Assembly (NCBI RefSeq): GCF_000332075.2
Contig: NZ_ALVU02000001.1
Coordinates: 3,794,324 to 3,858,323 of the forward strand
Source: Synechocystis sp. PCC 7509
Lineage (GTDB): Bacteria > Cyanobacteriota > Cyanobacteriia > Cyanobacteriales > Chroococcidiopsidaceae
Reading direction: 5' to 3'
DNA: 64,000 nt
Each line of letters opens with the position of its first letter. Within the stretch, counting starts at the first letter, position 1. The notes beneath the pieces were generated by a model that was given only the letters and a program-made list of their open reading frames with translations, had not been told where the DNA came from and made no database searches. The position numbers and the translations under genes were made by a program. Shown piece after piece: positions 10,306-20,621 of the stretch.

Positions 10306-10776
10306 GTGACGGAGGAGGAAAAGTGCTTAGTTCAAGAGCCAATAGTATTGGCAGCCCAATCTTTGCAAAAGATGGCGAACTTGATATCAATGAATCCTAC
10401 TCAAATCCAACAAGTTTCTCCCGCAGCGTTAGCTTATATTGGTGATGCGGTATACGAGCTTTATATTAGAGCCAACTACTTGTTGCCACCAAAAACTGCT
10501 CACGCCTATCACCAATTGGTAGTAGCTCAGGTACGCGCTGAAACTCAAGCATTACAACTAGCATCTTTAGTTACTTGTTTAACTGCTACAGAACTCGAAA
10601 TTGTCCGCCGGGGTCGCAATGCGGCTAATCGCCCCCCAAAACGAGTTGATGCCGAAATCTATGGACAGGCTACTAGCCTAGAAGCCTTAATTGGTTATCT
10701 TTATTTGACAAATTTCCCGCGCTTGAGTCAATTGTTGCAAAAACTCAACCTGCTTGAACCTGAAGTAAAAAAATGA
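10306..10776 (+). CDS. mrnC: Mini-ribonuclease III
   Basis: A 156-residue RNase III-type catalytic domain without a dsRNA-binding domain; in bacteria this enzyme matures 23S rRNA. The segment SPAALAYIGDAVYELYIRANYL carries the catalytic acidic residues of RNase III motif 1. The later EIVRRGRNAANRPPKR and YGQATSLEALIGYLYL are the Mini-III counterparts of the basic loop and second acidic motif. The start used is GTG 10306, giving about 28 extra residues before the domain. An internal ATG at 10390 (MNPTQIQQVSP) would give a protein nearer the usual length. It is followed by the RlmB-type methyltransferase, which suggests shared rRNA maturation. Confidence 0.88.
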   Translation: MTEEEKCLVQEPIVLAAQSLQKMANLISMNPTQIQQVSPAALAYIGDAVYELYIRANYLLPPKTAHAYHQLVVAQVRAETQALQLASLVTCLTATELEIVRRGRNAANRPPKRVDAEIYGQATSLEALIGYLYLTNFPRLSQLLQKLNLLEPEVKK

Positions 10777-10951
10777 AAGCTCTAAAATCTATTTGCTAAA
10801 GTATTTTTAGAGATAAAGTTAAGCAAATATTAAAATTTAACAATATATATCTAAAGATTAGGTAAATCAATCTTTAGATACAAAAATAAATTTTGGATTT
10901 CGATAAACTACTACTGATTCGGCTTGCCAGAATCTAAATTAACAAAAACAA

Positions 10952-12199
10952 ATGGCTGACAAACCTTATAAAAAAATAGTGCTTGGTAAACCGTATCAAG
11001 GTAAACCAAAAAATACGAGTAACAATGGATCTAAACCCGTTTTAAAAAATCCAATAGATAATAATGGTTATGCTACAGAGCATCCAAAAAAATCGCTGAA
11101 AAGCTTTAGAGTCAGCTTGCCTAAAGTTGGACAACCTAAAAGCGATCGCCCCAGAGAAGACCGTTATTCCAGCGATCGCCCCAGAGAAGACCGTTATTCA
11201 AGTGCCAAAAGCGATCGCCCCAGAGAAGACCGTTATTCCAGTGATCGCCCCAGAGAAGACCGTTATTCCAGCGATCGCCCCAGAGAAGACCGTTATTCAA
11301 GTGCCAAAAGCGATCGCCCTAGAGAAGACCGTTATTCCAGCGATCGCCCTAGAGAAGACCGTTACAATAACAACGAAGATCGCTACAAACCTTCTCTACC
11401 TTTAGCCTCTGAAAGTGGAGAAGAAGAAAGCGATTTGCTCTACGGTCGTCATACCGTACTAACAGCCTTAGAAAACGAGCGTTCCCTTCATCGGCTATGG
11501 ATTACATCGCGCCTGCGTTACGATCCCCGATTTCTTTCTTTGATTGCTCAAGCGAAGGAAAACGGCACAGTTGTTGATGAAGTTGAACCCAAACGATTAG
11601 ATCAAATTACTAATCGCGCCAACCATCAAGGGATTGCGGCTCAAATTGCTCCGTACAGTTACAGCGAACTTGGCTCACTAATTGAAAAAGCCAAGTCAAG
11701 CTCCGAGCAGCCAGTAATTATTGTTGCTGACAGTATCAACGATCCGCATAACTTAGGGGCAATTATCCGTACTGCTGAAGCAATTGGCGCTCAAGGCTTG
11801 GTAATTCCACAAAGGAGGGCTGTAGGAATTACTTCTACAGTCATGAAAGTTGCCGCCGGAGCTTTGGAAACCTTTGCTGTTGCTAGGGTGGTAAACCTGA
11901 GCCGAGCCTTGGAAGAATTAAAAACTGCGGGTTTTTGGATTTATGGTACAGCAGCAACCGGAAGTCAGCCAGTACATACCGTACAGTTTAGCGGTGCGAT
12001 CGTTCTAGTAGTTGGCTCGGAAGGCGAAGGCTTAAGCTTGTTGACTCAACGTTGTTGTGATGTATTAGTGTCAATTCCTCTTACTGGAAACACGCCTAGC
12101 TTGAATGCTTCGGTAGCTACAGGTATGGCTTTGTATGAAATTTATCGCCAACGATGGGGAACTAAACTTCATTTAGACAAATTGAAAAAAGAAGCGTAA
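10952..12199 (+). CDS. rlmB: 23S rRNA 2'-O-methyltransferase, RlmB/TrmH (SPOUT) family, with repeat-rich N-terminal extension
   Basis: A 415-residue protein. The C-terminal ~250 residues are a SpoU/TrmH methyltransferase: substrate-binding domain from [15 protein letters not shown], then [33 protein letters not shown] and [17 protein letters not shown], the three SPOUT motifs that make the knotted SAM site. Expected target is the conserved G2251 (E. coli numbering) of 23S rRNA. Residues 1-150 are a basic, disordered extension with seven near-identical [10 protein letters not shown] units (see the repeat entry). Such extensions are common in cyanobacterial homologues, but the repeat is peculiar. 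It follows mini-RNase III on the same strand. Confidence 0.93.
   Translation: MADKPYKKIVLGKPYQGKPKNTSNNGSKPVLKNPIDNNGYATEHPKKSLKSFRVSLPKVGQPKSDRPREDRYSSDRPREDRYSSAKSDRPREDRYSSDRPREDRYSSDRPREDRYSSAKSDRPREDRYSSDRPREDRYNNNEDRYKPSLPLASESGEEESDLLYGRHTVLTALENERSLHRLWITSRLRYDPRFLSLIAQAKENGTVVDEVEPKRLDQITNRANHQGIAAQIAPYSYSELGSLIEKAKSSSEQPVIIVADSINDPHNLGAIIRTAEAIGAQGLVIPQRRAVGITSTVMKVAAGALETFAVARVVNLSRALEELKTAGFWIYGTAATGSQPVHTVQFSGAIVLVVGSEGEGLSLLTQRCCDVLVSIPLTGNTPSLNASVATGMALYEIYRQRWGTKLHLDKLKKEA
11141..11368 (+). repeat. Coding minisatellite in rlmB: seven 30-bp units each containing HIP1 or a near match
   Basis: Units start at 11141, 11171, 11210, 11240, 11270, 11309 and 11339. Each encodes [10 protein letters not shown] or a near match, and two 9-bp AGTGCCAAA spacers (Ser-Ala-Lys) separate them into blocks of 2, 3 and 2. 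Each unit starts AGCGATCGCCC, or AGTGATCGCCC in one case. Copies differ by only a few silent or terminal changes, so recent expansion is likely. Confidence 0.92.
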
Positions 12200-12266
12200 A
12201 ACAGTTTGTAAGTTACTACCGACAGAGATTTAGACAATACCCTGTAAACAGCAGTAGAGCAAAAAC

Positions 12267-12563
12267 ATGAAGAATATTTGGCACGATCTCAAAGAAATTT
12301 TAACTAACTTTTTCCAAGGCTTAGGCTGGGCATGGTGGGTAGAAGTTGTTACCCAAAATCCCCGTTGTACTTATTACTTTGGTCCATTTTTGAGCATTAA
12401 TGAAGCAAGAACTGCAATTAATGGTTATGTAGAAGACTTAGAACAAGAAGGTGCGACAGAAATAAACTTACAAGTCAAACGATGCAAACCTCAATCCTTA
12501 ACAATTGCCGAGGACTTGGGAGAAAAAAGAGAGCGCTACACCAAACCAGCTTTTAATAACTAG
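12267..12563 (+). CDS. DUF1816 domain-containing protein
   Basis: A 98-residue protein with the DUF1816 core WAWWVEVVTQNPRCTYYFGP followed by SINEARTAINGYVEDLEQEGA. In this family a compact domain resembling the CpcD/phycobilisome linker shape is proposed, and members are almost confined to cyanobacteria. The role is unknown. The C-terminal 20 residues are charged and probably disordered. It ends just before a hairpin shared with the convergent hydrolase gene. Confidence 0.82.
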   Translation: MKNIWHDLKEILTNFFQGLGWAWWVEVVTQNPRCTYYFGPFLSINEARTAINGYVEDLEQEGATEINLQVKRCKPQSLTIAEDLGEKRERYTKPAFNN

Positions 12564-12577
12564 AGGAATTTTCAGCC

Positions 12578-12594
12578 GGGGCATAATTTGCCCC
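12578..12594. terminator. Short GC hairpin between convergent genes
   Basis: GGGGCA, TAATT loop, TGCCCC, followed by TATTTTAT on the plus strand. It abuts the stop codon of the minus-strand hydrolase, so it most plausibly serves the DUF1816 gene. Confidence 0.55.
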
Positions 12595-13439
12595 TATTTT
12601 ATGACTTGGGGATGAGCCGCAAGCCAAGTTTCGATATCACGATTCATCTGCTGGGGTATTTCCCAGGGGAATAAATGGGCGGTGTTGGGGTAACATTGCC
12701 ACTGACAGTTTTTAAGATGTTGGGCAGTTTCTAAGCTAGAGGCGGCGGTAATATGTCGGTCTTCTGACCCCGCCAGCATCAAGCACGGAACTTGAATATG
12801 CTCTAGAGCTTCTAAACGGTTGTAACCAGCTTTGAGGGCATTATTAAGCGCACTGTGAGCCGCCGGGGAAGTTTGCAAAAAAGCTGACATGGCATCGGAG
12901 GCAAGATAGCGGTAGGTATCACTTGTATGTTGTTGGACGAGGTAGCGGTAAAGGGACTTTTTGCCAAAATTATCAATATTCCATTGCCAGCTAGGTTGAA
13001 TTTGGTTGATTATGGAAGCGATCGCCGTAAATAAGTTATCTTGCAAGCTAACGGGGGGATGGCTACCTCTTGGACGTGCCGCCGTAGCAATTAAAATTAA
13101 TCCTGTCACTCGTTCGGGCAACTTTAAGGCTAATTCCATTGCTAAAATGCCACCTAAAGACCAGCCCAGGATAAGACATTTTTCAATTTCTAAGCGGTCT
13201 AGTAGCGCCTCTAAGTCAATTAAATGGTCTTGCATGACGAAATTGCCCTGAAACCTACTTTTGCCATAACCGCGCAAGTCAGGAGAAACCGTTTTAAATC
13301 TTTGAGACAAGTTTTGCGTAAACACTGACATACTACTTCCCGATCCTGGATGTCCGTGCAAGCAAAGAATTGGGAAACCTTGCCCTTGAATGTAAGTATT
13401 AAGTTGGTGTGGTTTAGATGTCACGTAAATTAAGCCCAA
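12594..13439 (-). CDS. Alpha/beta hydrolase
   Basis: A 281-residue alpha/beta hydrolase fold protein. The oxyanion-side motif LCLHGHPGSG, the nucleophile elbow GWSLGG and the late PNTAHLFPWE with the catalytic His are all visible; the acid is probably Asp in LMLAGSEDRH. The substrate is unknown; similarity is to small-molecule esterases or peptidase-like members. The start shown is TTG at 13439, which overlaps the Uma2 gene stop by 10 bp. GTG 13424 is an alternative that removes the overlap. The near-contiguity with the Uma2 gene suggests co-transcription. Confidence 0.85.
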   Translation of the reverse strand: MGLIYVTSKPHQLNTYIQGQGFPILCLHGHPGSGSSMSVFTQNLSQRFKTVSPDLRGYGKSRFQGNFVMQDHLIDLEALLDRLEIEKCLILGWSLGGILAMELALKLPERVTGLILIATAARPRGSHPPVSLQDNLFTAIASIINQIQPSWQWNIDNFGKKSLYRYLVQQHTSDTYRYLASDAMSAFLQTSPAAHSALNNALKAGYNRLEALEHIQVPCLMLAGSEDRHITAASSLETAQHLKNCQWQCYPNTAHLFPWEIPQQMNRDIETWLAAHPQVIK

Positions 13440-14005
13440 ATCTCTTGTAAATCTAGCTCAAAACCCGGCAGTACATCTTCTCCAGAAAGAGAGTTAAGAG
13501 CGTTTTTAACTTCTACTGTTTGATTAGGGCGATAGATTTCTACTTGGCTTTCGGGATCGATTAACCAGCCTAAGATCGCGCCATTGTCTAAGTATTCTTG
13601 CATTTTGCTTTGTACATCAGTTAGGCGATCGCACTGAGAACATAATTCCGCTACAAAATTGGGACAAATAGGCGCAAATTTACGCTTTTGAGCAGTATTT
13701 AGGCTATCCCAACGCTCTTGTTTTATCCACGAAAGATCGGGAGAACGAATCGCACCGTTAGGGAGCGTAAAACCCGCCGAAGAATCAAAGCCTACACCCA
13801 GACGATTTTGCCGATTCCATAGCCACAACTGCCCATTCAACTCACAATTTTGCCTACCTGTATCGCTTCCGGCGGGTAACATAATTACTAATTCTCCGGT
13901 AGCAGTGCGTTCAAATCTTAAATCTCGGTTAGATTGACAAATCTGCTCAAAGCGCTCGTCGGTAAGTTCTATAGCGGAGTGGAGATTTAGAGTTAAGGCA
14001 GTCAT
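13430..14005 (-). CDS. Uma2 family (DUF820) restriction-endonuclease-like protein
   Basis: A 191-residue protein of the Uma2 family, an expanded PD-(D/E)XK nuclease-like group in cyanobacteria whose function is mostly unproven. Seen: an N-terminal ELTDERFEQICQSNRDLRFERT segment, AGSDTGRQN, the acidic RSPDLSWI strand, NFVAEL carrying the catalytic-type Glu, and MQEYLDNGAILGWLIDPE with VEIYRP near the end. These match the usual order of conserved blocks. It is translated into an overlap with the downstream hydrolase. Confidence 0.9.
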   Translation of the reverse strand: MTALTLNLHSAIELTDERFEQICQSNRDLRFERTATGELVIMLPAGSDTGRQNCELNGQLWLWNRQNRLGVGFDSSAGFTLPNGAIRSPDLSWIKQERWDSLNTAQKRKFAPICPNFVAELCSQCDRLTDVQSKMQEYLDNGAILGWLIDPESQVEIYRPNQTVEVKNALNSLSGEDVLPGFELDLQEIWA

Positions 14006-14107
14006 AGCATTTATGGGATTGACTTAGTATTAAACCTAGCAACTTTTCAAGGCGTTGGAAGATGCGATCGCCTATACTAAATTGACTTGTATTAAAAACG
14101 CGCTTTT

Positions 14108-15559
14108 ATGGCATCCATCCGCGAGTTGCACCAGCAGCTAGTTAATAAAGAACGCTCTGCTGTCGAAATTACCCAAGAAACTTTAAACCGCATTGCAGCC
14201 TTAGAACCCAAACTACATAGCTTTTTGTGTGTCACGGCGGAGCAAGCATTATCTCAAGCAAAAGCCGTTGATGCCAAAATTGCAGCCAAAGAGGACATTG
14301 GCTTATTAGCTGGAATTCCTATCGGCATTAAAGACAATATGTGTACTAAAGGCATTCCCACAACTTGCGCCTCAAAAATGTTGGAACACTTTGTACCGCC
14401 TTACGAATCTACAGTAACTCAACTCCTCGCCGAGGCGGGTGCGGTAATGGTGGGTAAAACTAACCTTGATGAGTTTGCAATGGGAAGTTCTACCGAAAAT
14501 TCTGCTTATCAAGTTACCGCCAATCCTTGGGATCTAACCCGCGTCCCTGGGGGGTCTTCTGGGGGTTCTGCCGCCGCCGTAGCCGCCGATGAATGTACCG
14601 TATCCATTGGATCGGATACGGGGGGTTCTATCCGCTTGCCTGCCTCTTTTTGTGGGGTTGTGGGGATGAAACCAACTTATGGTTTAGTTTCGCGGTTTGG
14701 TTTGGTGGCTTTTGGTTCGTCATTAGATCAAATTGGCCCTTTTGGACGCAGTGTTGAAGATACGGCAATATTGTTAAAGGCGATCGCATCTTACGATCCC
14801 AAAGACTCTACAAGCTTAAAAGTAGAGATCCCCGACTATACCCAATCTCTAAAAACCGACCTCAAAAACCTCAAAATCGGCATCATTAAGGAAACTTTTG
14901 GCGAAGGTTTAGATCCCGTAGTTGCGGAAGCCGTAAATAAAGCCATTGAACAACTTAAACAATTAGGCGCAGAAATCAAAGAGATTTCTTGTCCTCGTTT
15001 TCGCTACGGTTTACCCAGCTATTACATTATTGCGCCTTCAGAAGTATCGGCAAACTTAGCTCGTTACGACGGCGTTAAATACGGCTTGCGGACTTCCAAT
15101 CCCGAAAACCTGTTATCAATGTACACTCGCACTCGCGCCGAAGGTTTTGGTACAGAAGTCAAACGGCGGATTATGCTTGGAACTTATACGTTATCGGCGG
15201 GGTATTACGACGCTTACTATCTCAAAGCGCAAAAAGTCCGCACTTTAATTAAGCAAGACTTTGAAAAAGCTTTTGCAGAAGTAGATGTATTAGTATCTCC
15301 CACCGCGCCAACTACAGCCTTTAAAGCTGGCGAAAGAAATGCCGATCCTATGAGTATGTATTTGACCGATTTAATGACTATTCCCGTAAATTTGGCGGGT
15401 TTGCCTGGTTTAAGCTTACCTTGCGGCTTTGATAACGATGGTTTACCGATTGGATTGCAGCTAATAAGTAACGTCTTACGCGAAGATCAATTGTTTCATG
15501 TTGCCTACGCTTACGAACAATCTACTGAGTGGAAAAACCATACACCACAATTAACTTAA
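14108..15559 (+). CDS. gatA: Aspartyl/glutamyl-tRNA(Asn/Gln) amidotransferase subunit A
   Basis: A 483-residue amidase of the GatCAB complex, which releases ammonia from glutamine so that misacylated Glu-tRNA(Gln) can be amidated. The amidase catalytic triad is complete: Lys75 in GIKDN, the cis-Ser at about 150 in [10 protein letters not shown], and the nucleophile Ser174 in DTGGSIRLP. The C-terminal [10 protein letters not shown] and GLPIGLQL motifs are present. The length is typical. gatB and gatC are not in the window, as is usual for scattered cyanobacterial gat genes. Confidence 0.97.
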   Translation: MASIRELHQQLVNKERSAVEITQETLNRIAALEPKLHSFLCVTAEQALSQAKAVDAKIAAKEDIGLLAGIPIGIKDNMCTKGIPTTCASKMLEHFVPPYESTVTQLLAEAGAVMVGKTNLDEFAMGSSTENSAYQVTANPWDLTRVPGGSSGGSAAAVAADECTVSIGSDTGGSIRLPASFCGVVGMKPTYGLVSRFGLVAFGSSLDQIGPFGRSVEDTAILLKAIASYDPKDSTSLKVEIPDYTQSLKTDLKNLKIGIIKETFGEGLDPVVAEAVNKAIEQLKQLGAEIKEISCPRFRYGLPSYYIIAPSEVSANLARYDGVKYGLRTSNPENLLSMYTRTRAEGFGTEVKRRIMLGTYTLSAGYYDAYYLKAQKVRTLIKQDFEKAFAEVDVLVSPTAPTTAFKAGERNADPMSMYLTDLMTIPVNLAGLPGLSLPCGFDNDGLPIGLQLISNVLREDQLFHVAYAYEQSTEWKNHTPQLT

Positions 15560-15603
15560 GCTGTGTTATGTAAGGGGTAATCAGCAAAAATTCCCCCTTC
15601 ATC

Positions 15604-16467
15604 ATGCGGAAAAAACCTTTATTGAAGTTGCTATTGGGTACGGGGGTTGTATTTGCGATCGCTTATTTAGCTGCTTGTACCTACTTATTTCGCCAGCAAG
15701 GGCGTTTTATCTTCTTTCCTTCCTCGGTGATTGAAACTACTCCCAAAGCCTTTAACCTTGATTTTCAAGAGGTATGGCTACCTGTAAATACTGCTTCCGG
15801 GAAGGTAGAAAAAATACATGGTTGGTGGATTCCCGCTACTACCACCAAGGCTAAAACTTTACTTTACTTGCATGGTAATGGGATAAATATCGGTGCAAAT
15901 GCGGAGCATACTAATCGCTTTCATCAGATGGGTTTTGCAGTATTAATTATAGATTATCGGGGTTATGGGCTTAGTGAGGGTAGTTTTCCAAACGAAGAAA
16001 GTGTCTATCAAGATGCAACGACAGCTTGGGATTATTTAGTTAAACAGAGACAAATTTCGCCCAATAATATTATTTTATACGGGCATTCTTTGGGAGGTGC
16101 GATCGCCATTAATTTAGCCACTCAGCACCCCGAAGCCGCCGGATTAATTGTCAATAGTTCCTTTACTTCTATTGCAGACGTTGTTAATAGTGGCGGTCAA
16201 TTTAGATTATTTCCTGTAGAGTTAATTCTCAATCAGCGCTTTGAATCTATAAAAAAAATCAAGCTTCTGCAAATGCCAGTTTTATTTATTCATGGTACAG
16301 ATGATACTGTAGTTCCTTTTAATATGAGCAAACAATTGTATGCTGCTGCACCTCAACCGAAGCAACTATTTATAGTTCCCAATGCTGGACACAATAACAC
16401 TGCACAAATTGCCGGGTTAAAATACTTTGAAACTGTAAAAAAGTTTGTTAGCCAAATAGTTAAGTAG
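15604..16467 (+). CDS. Membrane-anchored alpha/beta hydrolase (BAAT/dienelactone-type lipase fold)
   Basis: A 287-residue protein with one N-terminal hydrophobic helix (about 8-27) that anchors or exports it. Catalytic features: LLYLHGNG (oxyanion side), IDYRGYGLSEGSFP, the nucleophile elbow GHSLGG, FIHGTDDTVVPF with the acid, and NAGHNN with the His. The substrate is unknown. It starts 44 bp after gatA on the same strand and may be co-transcribed. The stop at 16465-16467 precedes the BrnT operator region. Confidence 0.85.
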   Translation: MRKKPLLKLLLGTGVVFAIAYLAACTYLFRQQGRFIFFPSSVIETTPKAFNLDFQEVWLPVNTASGKVEKIHGWWIPATTTKAKTLLYLHGNGINIGANAEHTNRFHQMGFAVLIIDYRGYGLSEGSFPNEESVYQDATTAWDYLVKQRQISPNNIILYGHSLGGAIAINLATQHPEAAGLIVNSSFTSIADVVNSGGQFRLFPVELILNQRFESIKKIKLLQMPVLFIHGTDDTVVPFNMSKQLYAAAPQPKQLFIVPNAGHNNTAQIAGLKYFETVKKFVSQIVK

Positions 16468-16484
16468 TGCGATCGCGCTTTTGT

Positions 16485-16503
16485 GCATACAATGTATGTA
16501 TGC
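16485..16503. promoter_or_regulatory. Candidate operator of the brnTA module
   Basis: The inverted repeat GCATACA-N5-TGTATGC overlaps the proposed BrnT start codon at 16500. Ribbon-helix-helix antitoxins of the BrnA type bind such short palindromes and autorepress their operons, so the position fits. This is inference from the sequence only. Confidence 0.45.
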
Positions 16504-16763
16504 TATATCAATGGGACAACAACAAAGCTGAGACAAATCGTCTAAAACACGGTGTTGACTTTGCTGATGCTGTTTCGGTGTTTGCTGATGATGCAGCAAT
16601 TACTGTCATGGATGATTATCCTGATGAAGAAAGATTTGCCACTATGGGTATAGATACACTTGGGAGAATTCTTGTAGTAATTTACACTTGGCGTAGCAAC
16701 GATATCAGATTAATCTCCGCACGAAAAGCAACTCGCTCTGAACGCCGACAGTATGAGGATTAA
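16500..16763 (+). CDS. brnT: BrnT family toxin (type II toxin-antitoxin)
   Basis: An 87-residue RelE-fold ribonuclease toxin. It shows the BrnT pattern YQWDNNKAETNRLKHGVDF near the start, then RFATMGIDTLGRILVVIYTW and IRLISARKATRSERRQYE at the end, with the Arg/Lys residues typical of the active region. A longer frame opens at 16467, but its first 11 residues do not match the family; ATG 16500 gives the canonical N-terminus. Its stop is 2 bp before the BrnA start, the usual toxin-first order. Confidence 0.88.
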   Translation: MLYQWDNNKAETNRLKHGVDFADAVSVFADDAAITVMDDYPDEERFATMGIDTLGRILVVIYTWRSNDIRLISARKATRSERRQYED

Positions 16764-16765
16764 AA

Positions 16766-17020
16766 ATGACACAAGAGTATGATTTTAGTAAAGGAAAACG
16801 CGGTGCGATCGATCCAGCTACTTCTGGTAAAACACGCATTACAATTCGTTTAGATGATGACATTTTAGAATGGTTCCGCAATCAAGTACACGCTTTAGGT
16901 GGTGGAAATTACCAAACTTTGATTAATAAAGCCTTGCGCGAATATATGCACAATAGCAAAGAGCCTTTAGAAGAAATTCTGCGCCGAGTAGTGCGCGAAG
17001 AATTACACAAATTAAACTAA
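16766..17020 (+). CDS. brnA: BrnA family antitoxin
   Basis: An 84-residue antitoxin whose central segment TRITIRLDDDILEWFRNQ is a ribbon-helix-helix-type DNA-binding region, followed by GGNYQTLINKALREYM, which is characteristic of BrnA. It neutralises BrnT and probably represses the promoter through the palindrome at 16485-16503. It lies 2 bp downstream of the toxin and 24 bp upstream of dnaE, so read-through into dnaE is possible. Confidence 0.88.
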   Translation: MTQEYDFSKGKRGAIDPATSGKTRITIRLDDDILEWFRNQVHALGGGNYQTLINKALREYMHNSKEPLEEILRRVVREELHKLN

Positions 17021-17044
17021 ATCTCACAACTATTTAATAAACCT

Positions 17045-20000
17045 ATGTCTTTTGTTGGTTTACACATTCACAGCGATTACAGCTTGCTTGATGGCGCAAG
17101 TCAACTACCTGCACTGGTAGATAGAGCGATTGAATTAGACATGAAAGCGATCGCACTTACAGATCACGGTGTCATGTATGGGGCAATTGAACTAATTAAA
17201 GTTTGTCGTAGTAGAAATGTCAAGCCAATTATTGGCAACGAAATGTATGTAATGAACGGCGATATTGAAAATAAAGATCGTCGTAAAATTCCTAAATATC
17301 ATCAAGTTGTTTTAGCAAAAAATACTCAAGGCTACAAAAATTTAGTTAAATTAACAACTATTTCTCACCTCAAAGGAATGCAAGGAAGCGGTATTTTTGC
17401 CCGTCCTTGTATTAATAAAGAATTACTTAAACAATACCATGAAGGTTTAATTGTCACCAGCGCTTGTTTAGGCGGCGAAATACCTCAAGCAATTCTTGCT
17501 GGAAGATTAGATGTAGCGCGGAAAGTAGCCAAAGAATATAAAGATATATTTGCAGATGATTATTACTTAGAAATTCAAGATCATGGTTCACCAGAAGATC
17601 GAATTGTAAATGTAGAAATTATTAAAATTGCTCGTGAATTAGATATTAAATTTATTGCAACTAACGACTCGCATTTTGTGTCTTGCTACGACGTAGAAGC
17701 ACACGACGCATTGCTATGTATTCAAACTAAAAAGCTAATTAGTGAAGACAAGCGGATGCGTTATAGCGGTACAGAGTATCTCAAATCCGCTCAAGAAATG
17801 AGAGAGTTGTTTAGAGATCATCTACCCGAAGACGTAATTAATGAAGCGATCGCAACTACTGTAGAAATTGCCGAAAAAGTCGAACCTTATCATCTTATGG
17901 GTGAATCGCGTATTCCTAATTATGAAGTTCCGGCGGGACATACGGCGGACACTTATTTAGAATACGTGACTTGGCAAGGATTATTACAAAGATTTAACCG
18001 CAAATCTCCCCAGGAAATTGAGCCAGTTTATCGAGAAAGGCTAGATTACGAACTAAAAATGATGCAGCAAATGGGTTTTGCTACTTACTTTTTGGTGGTG
18101 TGGGATTACATCAAATACGCTAGAGATAATGGTATTCCTGTAGGACCAGGTAGAGGTTCAGCCGCAGGTTCTTTAGTTGCTTACGCGCTGCGAATTACTA
18201 ATATCGATCCCGTACATCATGGGTTATTATTTGAGCGTTTTTTGAACCCCGAACGTAAATCAATGCCAGATATTGATACAGATTTTTGCATTGAAAAACG
18301 CGGGGAAGTAATAGAATATGTAACAAAAAGATATGGTGCGGATAAAGTTGCTCAAATTATTACTTTTAACCGCTTAACGTCAAAATCTGTACTCAAAGAT
18401 GTAGCAAGAGTATTAGATATTCCTTACGGCGAATCGGACAAAATGGCAAAGTTAATTCCTGTAGTTAGAGGGAAGCCAACTAAGTTAGCGGTAATGATTT
18501 CTGATGCTACACCCGCACCAGAATTTAAAGAAAAGTATGACAACGATCCAACAGTACATCATTGGATTGATATGGCAATGCGTGTAGAAGGAACTAATAA
18601 AACCTACGGCGTTCACGCTGCTGGAGTTGTGATTTCTTCCGAGCCACTAGATGAAATTGTCCCGTTACAAAAGAATAATGACGGCTCAGTAATTACTCAA
18701 TACTTCATGGAAGATTTGGAATCTTTAGGATTATTGAAAATGGACTTTTTGGGATTAAGAAATTTAACTTTAATCCAAAAAACCGTCGATTTAATTCAAC
18801 AAAATCGTCATATTACTATCGATCCTGATGCCTTACCTTTAGAAGAAAGGAGAGTACAAAAAATCCTGGCTAAAGGCGAAGTAAAAAAAATGCCTGATGA
18901 TGTAAAAAAAACCTACAAAATCTTAGAAGATGGAGAATTAGAAGGTATTTTTCAATTAGAATCTTCAGGAATGCGGCAAATAGTTAGAGATTTGCGTCCT
19001 TCTTGTATAGAAGATATTTCTTCTATCTTGGCATTATATCGCCCAGGACCATTAGATGCGGGTTTAATTCCTGAATTTATCGATCGCAAACACGGTAGAG
19101 AAAAAATAGAATATAAAACTCCATTGCAAGAGCCAATTTTAGAAGAAACCTATGGAGTTTTAGTCTATCAAGAGCAGATTATGAAACAGGCTCAAGACGT
19201 GGCTGGGTATTCTTTGGGACAAGCAGATTTACTTAGACGCGCTATGGGTAAAAAGAAAGGATCGGAGATGCAGAAACATCGAGAAACTTTTGTAGATGGA
19301 GCGGCAAAAAATGGTGTAAGACAACAAGTTGCTGAATTTTTGTTTGAGCAAATGGTCAAATTCGCAGAATATTGCTTCAATAAATCCCATTCTACAGCTT
19401 ATGCTTATGTAACTTATCAAACAAGTTACTTAAAAGCCAACTATCCCGTTGAATATATGGCGGCGCTACTAACATCAAATAGCGGCGACACAGACAAGGT
19501 GCAAAAATATATTGCTGCTTGTTTGACAATGAATATTCCCATAGAACAAGTAGATATCAATCGTTCAGTTGTAGACTTTGCGCCGTTAGATACTACAATT
19601 TTGTTTGGATTTTGTGCAGTGCGAAATCTTGGATTAGGTGCAAGCGAATGTATTTTAGAAGCAAGAAATAAGGGGGGCGAATTTAAGTCTTTAGCCGATT
19701 TATGCGATCGCGTAGATTTGCATACCGTCAGCCGTCGCGCCTTGGAAACCCTAATTTTATGTGGTGGTTTTGACAAAATTGAGCCTAATCGCAATCAATT
19801 AATCCACGACTTAGATGTAGTTTTAGATTGGTCAGCTTCTCGCCTTAAAGAACGCGCCAGTGGACAAGTAAACCTCTTTGATTGGAGTGGTTTAGCAAAT
19901 AATGAGCCAGCAAGTAATAAGTTTGATTCTGTCCCTAAAGCGGCAAAAGTAGCCGATTTTTCTCAACAAGAAAAGCTCAATAAAGAAAAAGAATTACTTG

Positions 20001-20611
20001 GCTTTTATGTTTCCGATCATCCTTTAAAATCTGTTCGTTCCGCGACGCAGGTTTTAGCACCAATTAATTTAAGTGAATTAGAAGCGCAAAGCAAAAAAGC
20101 TTTACTGTGTGCCGTGGTAATGATTAGTAGCATTAAACCAATTACTACCAAAAAAGGCGATCGCATGGCAATTGTGAAGCTTGAAGACTTGACAGGACAA
20201 ACGGAAGCTGTCGTATTTCCCAGAACCTTTGAGCAAATTGGCTCATTGCTAACGGTCGATGCGCGGCTAATTGTTTGGGGTAAACTCGATCGCAAAGATG
20301 ACGATACGCTTCAGCTAATTATTGAAAACGCTCAATTAATCGATCAAGTGCAGATGGTAATGGTAGAACTAACTATCGAACAAGCTATAGACACTTCAAA
20401 GCAAAACCACTTAAGAAGCATCTTACAAGAGCAATCTGGTGACAAAGACAAAGCCAATACTCCTGTCCTAGCAATCATTACAGCACTAAATAATCGTCAA
20501 TTAGTCCGTTTTGGTCGTCAGTATTGGGTTCAAAATTGCAATGCTGCGGTACAGTCGCTCACAAATGCAAAGTTTATGGCTTATGCTCAACCTTTAGCTA
20601 ATTTTACTTAG
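17045..20611 (+). CDS. dnaE: DNA polymerase III alpha subunit, unsplit and intein-free
   Basis: A 1188-residue replicative polymerase. The N-terminal PHP domain begins [14 protein letters not shown]. The polymerase core carries [17 protein letters not shown] and MPDIDTDF with the catalytic aspartates, followed by thumb/fingers segments, the YRPGPL motif, the tandem HhH region, and an OB domain ([18 protein letters not shown]). In many cyanobacteria this gene is split by a trans-splicing intein inserted between AEY and CFN. Here the sequence [15 protein letters not shown] runs uninterrupted (Cys777), so a single unspliced product is made. Confidence 0.97.
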   Translation: MSFVGLHIHSDYSLLDGASQLPALVDRAIELDMKAIALTDHGVMYGAIELIKVCRSRNVKPIIGNEMYVMNGDIENKDRRKIPKYHQVVLAKNTQGYKNLVKLTTISHLKGMQGSGIFARPCINKELLKQYHEGLIVTSACLGGEIPQAILAGRLDVARKVAKEYKDIFADDYYLEIQDHGSPEDRIVNVEIIKIARELDIKFIATNDSHFVSCYDVEAHDALLCIQTKKLISEDKRMRYSGTEYLKSAQEMRELFRDHLPEDVINEAIATTVEIAEKVEPYHLMGESRIPNYEVPAGHTADTYLEYVTWQGLLQRFNRKSPQEIEPVYRERLDYELKMMQQMGFATYFLVVWDYIKYARDNGIPVGPGRGSAAGSLVAYALRITNIDPVHHGLLFERFLNPERKSMPDIDTDFCIEKRGEVIEYVTKRYGADKVAQIITFNRLTSKSVLKDVARVLDIPYGESDKMAKLIPVVRGKPTKLAVMISDATPAPEFKEKYDNDPTVHHWIDMAMRVEGTNKTYGVHAAGVVISSEPLDEIVPLQKNNDGSVITQYFMEDLESLGLLKMDFLGLRNLTLIQKTVDLIQQNRHITIDPDALPLEERRVQKILAKGEVKKMPDDVKKTYKILEDGELEGIFQLESSGMRQIVRDLRPSCIEDISSILALYRPGPLDAGLIPEFIDRKHGREKIEYKTPLQEPILEETYGVLVYQEQIMKQAQDVAGYSLGQADLLRRAMGKKKGSEMQKHRETFVDGAAKNGVRQQVAEFLFEQMVKFAEYCFNKSHSTAYAYVTYQTSYLKANYPVEYMAALLTSNSGDTDKVQKYIAACLTMNIPIEQVDINRSVVDFAPLDTTILFGFCAVRNLGLGASECILEARNKGGEFKSLADLCDRVDLHTVSRRALETLILCGGFDKIEPNRNQLIHDLDVVLDWSASRLKERASGQVNLFDWSGLANNEPASNKFDSVPKAAKVADFSQQEKLNKEKELLGFYVSDHPLKSVRSATQVLAPINLSELEAQSKKALLCAVVMISSIKPITTKKGDRMAIVKLEDLTGQTEAVVFPRTFEQIGSLLTVDARLIVWGKLDRKDDDTLQLIIENAQLIDQVQMVMVELTIEQAIDTSKQNHLRSILQEQSGDKDKANTPVLAIITALNNRQLVRFGRQYWVQNCNAAVQSLTNAKFMAYAQPLANFT

Positions 20612-20621
20612 AAGTCGCTTT

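Noticed and set aside
11127-11405. 92-residue frame with repeated [10 protein letters not shown] units
   Set aside because: It is an alternative frame of the HIP1 minisatellite within rlmB; the rlmB frame is supported by the methyltransferase domain.
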